Positions 31,299 to 40,909 of a stretch of DNA of 64,000 bases are shown here, one piece after another (within the stretch, counting starts at the first letter, position 1; each line of letters opens with the position of its first letter). A program made the translations under genes and the position numbers. The DNA is from Phytophthora colocasiae (Eukaryota > Oomycota > Peronosporomycetes > Peronosporales > Peronosporaceae). The notes under the pieces are model-generated. The model was given only the letters and a program-made list of their open reading frames with translations. It was not told the origin of the DNA and did no database searches. The stretch spans positions 62,001-126,000 of the forward strand of contig JAGKQI010000079.1 of NCBI GenBank assembly GCA_018806915.1, written 5' to 3'.

Positions 31299-34200
31299 CT
31301 AATTGGATGATACCGCAGTCATCGCGGTTGTTGTCGGCTGGTATGTCAATAGGCTTGTTGATAATTGAGGAAGATTCGATACAGCGAGATTGCTCGCTTG
31401 CAGTGCATGCAGGCCTTGTACAATCGCACTTCCAGGAGCTGCATTATTGACGGCGGTAGGCATAACCTTTCCAAGGCCGCTCCTTAGTAATTTCAGCAGT
31501 GACTCGTCAGAGAGCAGCGTAACGTGACTGTGCGGTAGACCTTCAGTAACGCGTTCCTCGAGAACCTGCATCCATCCGGGCGGGGTAAATACCGATGGAC
31601 ACATTCCAATCGCAAGGAGTTCAAACAGGCTGAGCCACCGGAGAAGATTCCACTTGTCCTGATCTTCACTGGGAAGTCGACTAAACACGTCTTTCAGGTA
31701 CATCGTGTAGTGATCACGAGAGTTTCCAACCGGCAAATTCAGTGACGAAACGCGATCATGGAAGGTCCTAATCATGTCTTCATCCATGGTCTCAGATGCT
31801 AATATGCGGTTCCATAGGTGGATGTCGGCCAAGTTCATTAACCCTTCAACCCCCGACAAAAAATCGAGGGGTATATTTTGACCATTATATTGGAGCCACC
31901 AACATAATTAGTCTTGATGTTTGTATATGTCTACTCTAAGTACGAATTTGTTGGCGGGAGGGATAGGTAAACCCCAGTCTCTGTTCTCGTGTAAAGTCGG
32001 GCGACCTCTAACATATTGCGCTATATGTAGGCAAAAACGCCAATACGATCCAGTATGATGGAGGATCCAACCTTCAGAAATGCACTTTTTATTAAATATC
32101 AAGTTTTTGCACGAACACAAGTTCAGAAAATGCATTCCTCAGTCGTACAAAGAGTGTGTATAAGGAACGCATCACTTGCTTACTCACCTCTATTTACGTA
32201 TTATTATAGAAATTTGGCTGGAGCTAGACATGCTTGGATTAACGCGCACAATCAAGCTGAAGACGACGTATATGAGAGTCATGCAAAGGTCACTAGGTAC
32301 AGTAAAATATAATGCACTTGAAATAATTTCCTCAAAAGTAGCAGCACTAGTAGGGTTATTCCCATCAATCTAAATCATGATATGTGCAGCTTGAGCCCTG
32401 CTTGTGAGAACAATCAAGCGCTTAGAGGGTGCACAATCTAATGGGAAATGTATTGACAGGAATTTATGTTCATTATTAACGAATTAGAAAGGCCTTTGCA
32501 AAGTAATGGTGTACATAGCAAGGAAACAACACCGTATTTCGTTACAGATCAGATAATGTTCTGCCTTTGTCCGTTTGTGTAGATTTTCTCCTTTCGATTC
32601 GACCTACCCCTGTGCATCGTCACTTCTCTCTCACAGTTTTTCCATTTGGTTTTAGTATTGAGCTACTTTCAATACAAATATATAGACTAAATTCAAATAT
32701 GTTGGAGCCTCCAACATGCGTATAGATGCTGTGGTTAGGTTTTCAAGAGCTATACACCCATTATGTTGGTGGCTCCAACATATGGGGGTTGAAGGGTTAA
32801 TTGCGTTCCTCCTTCAACAATGTCGGTGAAGAATGCTGTTGTCCATGCAATAGGCTCGTCGCATATGGACTTGATAATCAGGTCCATGTTCTTGGATTCG
32901 CTGAGCAGTGACTCGGTGGCTTTTAAACGCTTTGCGTTGGCTGCGACCTCAGCAGTTCTCTTTATGAGTTGCGCTTTCTGCTCTGATTGCAGTAAGGCCT
33001 CTTCTAGAAGTAAGTCATCGCCTTGGCCACTCTGGTCTTGAGACTTTGCCCGCTTTTTGGACGGAGCTGGACCTGAATAGTTTTTGCCTTGACGAGGTTT
33101 AAAGTGTGGTATTATAAAAACACCAGATTGCATTCCTTGAATTGGATCCGGTTGCACGATTTCGAAGTCACACTCCGGCTCACTCAGGGCATCGTATCGG
33201 TTCTCATGAACAAATGAGGGTTCCAAACGCTTAAACCCACTCTCAAGATGTTTAGACATGTCAATGTCAGTGTTTTCACCACCTTGGGTTGCCCACTGCT
33301 CATTCATAGGTACGTTTGCCTCATTATTTGGTGCTTCTGCTTCGAGTTCATCCGCAGCTGAACCTAGCACTCCCTGCTGACGAAATGATGTCTGTACCCA
33401 CGCCGAGATCTTGTTCCACCAGTGCTTCAGTCATCGATGGCATTGCGTTGGAGGATCGGTTGCGTGCCGAAATGAGAGACCTCGTGCTTGCTGAGTTGTT
33501 AGGTTCATCCTGGTGTTTAGAATGGCTCGTTTCCATCGGACTAGGGCGCCCGTCCTTAAACGGAAGCACGACTCCATATCGTGATTGACGGCGAGTTGTA
33601 GCTCGAGTGGGTGGATCCATTGCGATAGACCTCTTGCCTCTCGCTAAGTAGAGGTTTCGGCCATAGATCAGCTGATGGGTGACACACCCATCCACCACAA
33701 GACACTCGGGGGTTGCTTCTGACCAGAAGTAAAAGCGCCACGTCGGAGACACAACTTGAGTCTCCATGTTCACGTCGCGAGGAGTTAAAAACAGTGGATG
33801 GGCTCCCATTGCACTCAAAGCCAGGAAGATTGCGTTTGCTTCTTCCACCGCATGAATTCCAGATACATCCAAAAAGAACTTGTCCATCAGGAACGACCTG
33901 CGCTTGATCGTGAAATTCCTTCCCATTAGGTTGACTTCCTGACCGTCCAACTTCGCTTCATCATCAGCCGAACGGACATGGATCAGGACGCCACCTGACG
34001 GTATATTGTCGAGCATCACTACACCATAGTGCTCAAGCACCTCCTTGACAACAGCGTTGCCGTTGTCGTTGAGGAATGCTTTCATGATCATAGACAGGCC
34101 AGTGTTTGAGCAGTAAGATCCAGAGTTGATCATCACAGCGTGCTGAGTGGAAACAGGTGTGAAACCACGTTGCTCCGTCACGATTGAGAGATATTCTTCT

Positions 34201-34364
34201 GGCGAGGACTTCTCATGCTCGAAAGCCTCATACGCCTCCGCCAGAATCCCAGCAGCTTCCTCCGATACAGGAGGTTCGATTAGCATCACTTTCGACGATC
34301 GGCGAATGCGCGAGTACTCTTGCTCACGAAGATGATCGGCCATCGAGGTGGCCATCGTCTCCAT
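31299..34364 (-). pseudogene. LINE ORF1 protein, interrupted
   Basis: Starts at ATG 34362-34364 and ends at 31299, next to ORF2. LINE ORF1 proteins usually bind RNA and chaperone reverse transcription. Here 338 codons are open to 33348, a one-base shift near 33355 moves to the next frame (to 32797), and the TTAA-flanked element (31842-32796) splits the rest, which continues to 31299. Frames on both sides of the TTAA insertion agree when one TTAA copy is counted. No zinc knuckle or RRM signature was obvious. An acidic region and a KKRAKSQDQSGQ nuclear-type basic patch are present. Confidence 0.7.
31842..32796. mobile_element. TTAA-flanked element (piggyBac-like, non-autonomous)
   Basis: 955 bp bounded by TTAA at 31838-31841 and 32797-32800. 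Both ends begin CCCTTCAACCCCC (13-bp inverted repeats). A subterminal inverted motif TTGGAGCCACCAACATAA follows at each end at different spacing, and a further TGTTGGAGCCTCCAACA lies at about 32700. TTAA duplication and CCC ends are the piggyBac hallmark. Small minus-strand frames (around 31908-32135) may be transposase debris but I do not recognise catalytic residues. Confidence 0.8.
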
Positions 34365-34453
34365 TATAGTCAGATCCTTCTTCAGACGAAGGGGTTAGGG
34401 TTTGATGTGATTCGAACAGGTCCAAATCAGTTGTCAAATGATCTATCTAGGAG

Positions 34454-37160
34454 CCAAGCCATAGATGGACTCGACGTAGGTTCGAGACAGATTTCTTCTG
34501 TGTTGCATGCACGTTAGCGAAGTCACACCGCTCCCCATTTTACTCTAATAGAGTTGTTAAACGTGCCACATCACCTTTGTCGAAAATCCATTCAGATATC
34601 TGTGGTCCACTACCTGTGCCTAGTCTTACTGGTTGCCGTTACTTCTTGATCTTCATCGATGACTTTTCTCGATTCATGTTCACTTATGCGATTAAGAACC
34701 GTAGCGAGTTGTACGACTGCTACGAAGACTTCAGGAAGAAAACCCTGAACATCTTTAGACAAGATATCTCTGTCATTGAGTACACGTTCAGTGCTGAAGA
34801 CGATAAGTCTCACGAAAATTATGAGATTCAACGTCTCCAAGCAGACAATGCGAAAGAGTACGAGAAGCTGGGTCGAACCATCTTTAAAAAGTATGGGACT
34901 CATGCACAATTCACCAACGCGTACACTCCTCAGCAGAATGGAGTTGCAGAACGCTGCATGCGTACTGTTATGGAGCGTGTCCGAGCCCTTCTACTGGACG
35001 GCACACTTCCCAAGTAATTGTGGGCCGAGTGTGTCTGTCACGTGACAACTCTCATCAACGTTGACACCTAGCTCTAAGACGGACGGTCGAACCCCGTACG
35101 AGCTTTGGTACAACAGAATCCCATCGATGCAATACATCAAGGTCTTTGGATGTAGTGGATATGTCCACATCACGGAGCAATACCGAGACAAACTCGACGC
35201 TAGAGCCCGTTTGTGCATGTATCTCGGTGTACCTGACCACAAGAAAGGATATCGTCTGATGGACATAAACACAAATGCCATTGTGTATAGTCGTGATGTC
35301 GTTTTTAAAGAGGACAAATTTCCCTCTCTCACAGGCCTGATGTCTACACCAGAGCCCACCCAACCCACCAACAGGCAGCAACTTGCTGCCGAACCTGCAT
35401 CTGTACCTGCGTCATCCATTACTTATTTAGAACGGAGACGGACCATGAACCTCCGCACACTTCAGCTCCTAAGCGACCTCGCCTCACTGCGGAAGCCACT
35501 GAGAAATGCGTCAACTCTGAGAAGGCCTGTGACGTAACCCTCAACTCGGAGGAAGACATCCACGAACAGGAGCAACGTCAGTATTTACTGTACACATTAC
35601 TAGCCATTCGGTATGTGTCAGAGCCCACTACGTATCGGGAAGCAATGAAGTCTTCCCACGCTAACCAGTGGCATTCAGCAGCTAAATCGGAATACAAGTC
35701 CCTCATGGACAATAACACTTGGGTGTTGGTAACTCCTCCTAAAGGGAGGAAGATTTTGAGTAGCCGATGGCTCTTCGTAGTGAAGTGGTGAAATTGACCG
35801 CTTTAAAGCGCGTCTGGTGATCAAAGGGTTCCTACAGGAATTTGGCGTCGACTACAATGAGATTTTTTCTCCTGTTATCAGAATGGAGGTACTCAGACTA
35901 CTGCTCACTGTTGCAGCTCTTCTCGACCTTGAAGTCCACCAAATGGATGTCAAAACAGCATTTCTTAATGGCTATTTGGAAGAAGAGGTCAACATGGCTC
36001 AACCGGAGGGTTTCAAAATCCCGGGCAGGAGCATCTAGTGTGCAAACTTCTTAAGAGCTTATACGGGTTAAAACAGGCACCCCGTGTCTGGTACCAAACC
36101 TTGTCTGCCTTTCTAGAGAGCCTTGGGTTTCTGAAACTCATTAAAGATCGATGTGTCTTTCGACGCACAGTTGACAACGTCACTTGTTATATTGCAGTGT
36201 TCGTCGACGATTTACAGATTATTGCGCCTACACCAGCATTCGTCAGCAGCCCTGAAAAAACGATTCTCCATGTCAGATTTAGGGGAGGTGAAGTACTAAC
36301 TCGGCTGGTCTATTCAACGTGATCGCAAGAACCGAACGATGTTTATCTACCAACACCATTGACCGCTTCAGCGACTACATTCCGTACCCTATAGCAACAC
36401 CAGCAGAACGGAATGCCAAACTCTCCGTAAGCGGCCAGCCTAGCAGTGAACAAGAGAAAGATGCGATGAAATCAATTCCGTATCGCCAAGCAGTAGGCAG
36501 TGTCATGTATCTAATGGCTGGGACACGACCCGACATGGCATTCTACATGCGTGAGTTCAGTCAATTCCTAGCCAATCCAGGCATGGAACACTGGAAAGCA
36601 GTCATTCGTGGACTAAAATATCTGTCAGGAACGAAAGAATATGGTCTCCTTCTGGGAGGCTGTCCGACGTTACCTCGGAGAGCCTAGCCGACCAGCTACT
36701 TGCCTACAGTGACTCTGACTATACTAACTGCCCCGACACGAGACGCTCCGTCGGTGGATATGTGACTATGCTCGCAAGCAGTCCAATCTCATGGCTCTCC
36801 CGCAAGCACCACACTGTGCTTCTCTCAACTACAGAGGCAGAATATATCGCCCTATGTCACTGCATGCAAGAAATGATTTTCCTCAAACTTCTCCTCGAAG
36901 AACTTGGCTTTGCTACAACGCAGGCTTATACTATATATGAGAACAACCAAAGCTGCATCAAAATCTGCTACAATCCCGAACTTCACGGACGATCAAAGCA
37001 TATACACGTACGATATTGTTTTGTGCAAGAAAAGGTAGAGAGGCATGAATTCAACGTCACCTACTGCAATACGAAAGAGATGATAGCTGACATCTTCACT
37101 AAAGCTTTAGACAAGCACCAGTTCAGAGAACTAAGGGCCAAGCTCAGGATAAACCCCTGA
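34454..37160 (+). pseudogene. Copia integrase, reverse transcriptase and RNase H, frameshifted
   Basis: Continuation of the copia polyprotein after the LINE. Integrase zinc region CVACTLAKSH (about 34498), core (34577-35017, DICGPLP, FIDDFSRF, TNAYTPQQNGVAER). The frame breaks at a stop near 35017 and shifts; SGYVHI and the copia-type tail follow (35061-35537). RT: 35620-36030 (WVLV, DVKTAFLNGYLEEEV), CKLLKSLYGLKQAPRVWYQ from 36038, catalytic box FVDDLQII at about 36205, shift near 36300. RNase H: 36319-36687 and 36762-37160 (LSTTEAEYIAL, KHIHVRYCFVQE, DIFTKAL). At least five frame breaks; dead element. Confidence 0.92.
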
Positions 37161-37384
37161 AAGCCGAATTGCCTATCTCCTGCGTTCTTTTTAGATTTGT
37201 TTTCCCACTGGGTTTTATCTTTTTGGTCGCTCAAGGTTTTCCCTCGTTGAGGTTTCCCTGGTCAAGTACCGAATCATCTAGGCATATGAGTTATATACAA
37301 CAATCCATGCACAAAAGACAAATTTGCTGGGAAGGTCCATTATCGGTTAGACAAACCCGCGGAAATCCTACCGACTCCTATCAT
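37161..37384. other. Copia segment between pol and the antisense gene
   Basis: 224 bp after the copia stop. It contains the pattern GGTTTTCCC and GAGGTTTCCC typical of the region after copia RNase H. No ORF recognised. Confidence 0.4.
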
Positions 37385-37894
37385 CTACTTAAAGATGATG
37401 AACGGACGAATAAATGCATAAAGGTTGATCCAACCCCTTGCGGACGAGATCGGCTTACCTTGTTCGTCATTTTTGTCGTAGACGAGTCGCTTGTTTCCTT
37501 GGACAGTAAGCACTGCAGCATGCCCGACGTGACTATGGTTGTAGGCAGCAACGATGTAGACTCCATCTCCGAGCGTTATCTCTCTCATCACACGAGCTCC
37601 GCGGCGGCCTGGCGTCATGTAAGTTGGTCTTGACGAATGCGTTGTAGCTGATGTCGCGACCAGCATCTCGCAGGCGAATCATGAAGTCCCACACGTCGAC
37701 CCACGTTGCTCCTTCTCGAAGGTCTTGATTGTAAAGCACGAGTCTGCCTTCGACGAACTGCTCGATATCTTGTTGAGAGACGAGATCTGGGCGATCCAAC
37801 AGCTCCGCCGCACGCTTCAATGCATTGAAAACGCACAGATTGTCCTCATCTGCGCCTAGAAGCCCCATTCCAACTTGGTCGGTTCGCCAGAAAT
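37385..37894 (-). pseudogene. OTU-like protease part of the copia antisense gene (3' part)
   Basis: C-terminal half of the gene that starts at 47831; the gypsy element at 37895-46925 lies between. Residues just inside the junction (GADEDNLCVFNALKRAAELL) match the catalytic Cys segment of OTU-like cysteine proteases (D-x2-C-x-F-x-A), and NHSHVGHAAVLTV supplies the candidate catalytic His. A one-base frameshift near 37625 separates the two. The frame runs to a stop at 37385-37387. OTU proteases remove ubiquitin or similar modifiers; the assignment rests on motif spacing only. Confidence 0.5.
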
Positions 37895-39270
37895 TGTAAT
37901 AGGTCTACCTACACTAACTACAGCATTTAGTGTTAATAACACTATTGATGAGGCCCTGCTCTGAGATTATGCACTGAAATTAGTGTTAATAACGCTAATT
38001 AAAAACTAACACTATCTGTGGTACAAACAATTAGTGTTAGCGATGGTATAAATAAGAAGGAATTCTTATACAATAGCCTCTAGCAGCTCTCCAGACAGGG
38101 TTTGCGTCTGAGCCTGTGCTAGTGTAAGATCTTTAGACGGTTGTAGTTGTGCTAGGCCAGCATCTTCAACCGGTTTGCCTTGAAAATGATCATAATGATC
38201 TGCAATGATGAACTGAAGCTCTTCACTTAGCTGATCAATTCTCCACTTGTCATTTACGGTAGCAAGACCACAACAATCATCCAATTAATAACCGAATATC
38301 GCTCTTGCTTTGTCACGACGTGTTGGACCTGTCGTTTACGTTTTCCTGAAGTTTTTGATACTTCAACTTGCGCGACTTGTGAGATGTCATCTTCACCAGT
38401 TCCGGGCGCACTAGGTTCATGTGAGCCAGCGTTTTTACGCGCTTGCGCGCATTCGCGTTGCTGTTGAGCTAGTCGTCTGGCACGATTCATTGCCACAACA
38501 ATCGTGTATGGTCGTTTTGTCGAGCACACTTGCGGAGTAGAAACGGTAGGTGGTGCTTGAGATATCGACGGATGCGTGCTTGGTGCGGCAGGATAATTTG
38601 TGTCGTGAGCAGTAGGCATTGCAAAGGTTGTGGGTGGCGAAGTGCTGCTCTTGGAGAATGTTAGGAAGTGTTTGAGCTGCATATGCATTGGTCTGAGCTT
38701 CTCTGCCGCCATACCTAAAATAGTGTTAGATTTTCTTGCCTTTCAGAGCCCACACAAATTAGTGTTAATAACACTATATAAAAACTAACACTATTCATCC
38801 ACTAACACTAAATGCTGTAGTTAGTGTAGACCTATTAGGTGGCGTACACGTGCGCTTACGTGTATGAGGAAGCGTGCAATTAGAATAGACTTAATTTAAG
38901 TATACTTATTTAAATAAGTATAATTAAATCAAATATAACTAAATTAAACTGCAAAATACAGTAAAATGAGAACTGTTATTGAATTTGGCATAAGCCAATT
39001 ATGGACCTCCTAAAACTGTTTGTTATCTATTTCTAAAGGGTCTGCCAACGTGTGGTTGGCAGAACTCTGCTCAGTGATTGGTAGAAATCCGTTACTTTCT
39101 ACCAATAATATGCACAAATGCACACGAACCACCCAATAATGTGGTTCGCCCATGTATCCATTGGTGTGTACAGCACACCAAGGTCTGAGGCCCATATCCA
39201 ACCTCTAACAGTTATCCTAACTGTTAGAGGTACAAGTGGTACAACCACTTGTACGTGTAACCCTGTTACA
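37895..39270 (-). repeat. Gypsy-1 3' LTR, split by a TA-flanked element
   Basis: 37895-37911 and 38827-39270 together match the 460-bp LTR at 46466-46925. Plus-strand ends are TGTAATAGG and CCTGTTACA. Confidence 0.88.
37912..38826 (-). mobile_element. TA-flanked DNA element inside the gypsy LTR
   Basis: 915 bp flanked by TA at 37910-37911 and 38827-38828. Both ends begin CACTAACTACAGCATTTAGT (perfect inverted repeats, about 24 bp), followed by subterminal copies of ATTAGTGTTAATAACACTA-like palindromes. It carries two overlapping minus-strand frames (38254-38712 and 38066-38284): a Pro/Ser-rich head, a basic stretch (SKTSGKRKRQVQHVVTKQ) and a helical tail; they look like one short gene with a shift near 38270. 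No DDE triad is visible, so probably non-autonomous. TA duplication fits a Tc1/mariner-like or related element; the CACTA-like end with a 2-bp duplication leaves the superfamily open. Confidence 0.72.
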
Positions 39271-39324
39271 CCATCCCCCCGTTAAGATTCGACGTATCGG
39301 TCTCGATACGTCAATCAACAGAAC

Positions 39325-40893
39325 TTGACAAGACCGTCAAGTTCCCGAGAGAAATCCGAGTTCATTTCGCAATGGACTCGCCAACGCCCACGTCTCCGTC
39401 CGCGTCTGCGGACGCGCAAGCCTCACCTGCTGCCTCTGCACACTAGCACTGCTGCTTCCAGCGGTCCGACAGAGAAGCTCTCTGTCACCAAGTACCATGC
39501 TCTCCATAAGGAGAAGCATGAGAAGAAGAAGAAGTCTTCTTCTCTAGCAGAGATTAAGAATCCTGCTGTCCCTCTCAAAGAGCTCTTTGGAGAGGACTAC
39601 GAAGACATCCTCGACTACGAGGAGGATGTCGAGGAGGGGGAGGTTGATGTCAAGGCTCCCGCTCTCGTGTCTTCGTCCGAAGACACGTCAGACCCACCCG
39701 TGGGATCTCGACGACCTCGTGATGAGGCCTCGGACGCTTCAAGCTCGAAGCGTCCGCGCAGTGATGATGGAGCGTCCCCCATGTCGAGGGCGCTTACTGC
39801 CCCGCGCACTGATCCGCCAGTGTGCACACCATGGATGCCTACTGAGGCAGAGATCCATGACCGGTTCGGTGCTAGTTCACCACCGAACCCGATACGGTTG
39901 TACTCATGCAACAGTATTAACGACGACGACGTCGCCGCTAAGGTTGTCTTTGAGTCCGAGACTCAAAGACGCGACTACTATATCGGGCTCTTCCACGAGC
40001 TCCGATACTATGCAGCGAAGAAGACTTCGCGCAAGAGCAAAGTGCCAGAGTGGCAGGCACTTTGCCAGTCGTGGAACGCCTTTGTTGATAACTTCAACAA
40101 AGACCCGAAGGCGTATCGCGAGCGCGTTGCTGCGGCTCGCGATCGCTACTACACTTACACTACGCGTGGTAAGTGTGAACGCCTCCATGATCAGTCCATG
40201 GAAGCGGGGATCCCATGTGCCGTTCCCTTTGGCACACCCTGTCCGTGTTGCCAACCCTTGGCAACACGTCTCACCGAAAGTGATCTCCTGGGGTACACGG
40301 TCGTCCGTGTACCCGATCACATCAAGGAGCTCCGTGGTCGTATTGTGCCACGCGAAGCTCCGAGTGCTGTGGCTAATCGCAGCACTCCTCGTGCAGGGCT
40401 TACCCCTGCAAGTTATGGTGGGCTTCGTACGCCCTCACCATTTCCGGAACGTCCTCCATCAGGACGTTCCGCGGCTCCCATGTATCTCGATGGGGAGGAC
40501 ATCCTCTCCAACGAATACGAAAACGAACCCCTTGAGAGTTCGTTCTCTTATGAGCCACGATCCGCTCAACAATCCAGCGGATCGCTCCACGCGCGTCGCG
40601 CAACGGCGGCGGAGGGGGTGGGAACACTCCCTCCGCATGGTCAACGCTATGACCATGACGATCGTGCCCTGCACGATCGAGTTGCTGCGCTGGAGCAGAC
40701 ACAGAGCGCTGAGATAGCGGCTCTGAAGCAGGAGGTTCGTGTCCTCCGTGCTGAGGTCTGCGAGGCAGCTCAGACTGCCTCGAACCTCTCGTCCGGTCTT
40801 TGGACGAGAGTGAACCGGTTGATCGACCGTGTCGACGGTCTCGAGAAGGCCTTCCAGGCCTCTCGCACTCCTCAGTCGGACTACCAACCCTAG
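39325..40893 (+). CDS. Gypsy-1 antisense ORF, acidic/basic protein with C-terminal coiled coil
   Basis: 522 codons are open on the strand opposite to pol, between the 3' LTR and the integrase end. The frame opens with a TTG; an ATG at 39372 in another frame starts a plausible N terminus, so one small indel near 39440 may separate them. Features: KHEKKKKSSS basic patch, acidic GEDYEDILDYEEDVEEGEVD, nuclear-type SSSKRPRSDD, a central folded-looking part (about residues 190-330, with RGKCERLHDQ and a TPCPCC cluster), and a coiled coil at about 450-515. 40400-40893 overlaps the chromodomain frame on the other strand. I do not recognise the family. Uninterrupted length beside a decayed pol suggests selection or recent decay. 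Confidence 0.5.
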   Translation: MTRPSSSREKSEFISQWTRQRPRLRPRLRTRKPHLLPLHTSTAASSGPTEKLSVTKYHALHKEKHEKKKKSSSLAEIKNPAVPLKELFGEDYEDILDYEEDVEEGEVDVKAPALVSSSEDTSDPPVGSRRPRDEASDASSSKRPRSDDGASPMSRALTAPRTDPPVCTPWMPTEAEIHDRFGASSPPNPIRLYSCNSINDDDVAAKVVFESETQRRDYYIGLFHELRYYAAKKTSRKSKVPEWQALCQSWNAFVDNFNKDPKAYRERVAAARDRYYTYTTRGKCERLHDQSMEAGIPCAVPFGTPCPCCQPLATRLTESDLLGYTVVRVPDHIKELRGRIVPREAPSAVANRSTPRAGLTPASYGGLRTPSPFPERPPSGRSAAPMYLDGEDILSNEYENEPLESSFSYEPRSAQQSSGSLHARRATAAEGVGTLPPHGQRYDHDDRALHDRVAALEQTQSAEIAALKQEVRVLRAEVCEAAQTASNLSSGLWTRVNRLIDRVDGLEKAFQASRTPQSDYQP

Positions 40894-40909
40894 GTAGTCC
40901 ATGCTGCAC
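40400..40909 (-). pseudogene. Gypsy-1 pol C-terminal linker and chromodomain
   Basis: In frame with the integrase after a TAG at 40910-40912, which is probably a mutated sense codon. The C-terminal half is a clear chromodomain: RWIVERIVAHKRT, VRFRIRWRGCPPH, DTWEPRNVL. Chromodomains on gypsy integrases direct insertion to marked chromatin. The linker is Arg/Ser/Pro-rich and lies antisense to the coiled-coil part of the plus-strand ORF. Confidence 0.8.

Larger units (their letters stand above)
27123..34436 (-). mobile_element. LINE with endonuclease and RT, 17-bp target duplication
   Basis: Inserted in copia pol: AATGATCTATCTAGGAG occurs at 27106-27122 and again at 34437-34453. It reads on the minus strand, 5' end at 34436. 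About 6.36 kb without the inner TTAA element, with ORF1 then ORF2 (apurinic-type endonuclease, RT, C-terminal zinc knuckle). The near-complete order and only about 70 nt before ORF1 suggest an almost full-length copy. No clear A tail is seen at the 3' end. Several frameshifts and stops make it inactive now. Confidence 0.88.

Noticed and set aside
39587..40717. 376-codon ORF in another plus frame of gypsy-1
   Set aside because: Arg/Ser/Thr-rich frame-shadow of the 522-codon antisense ORF; no domain-like segments.
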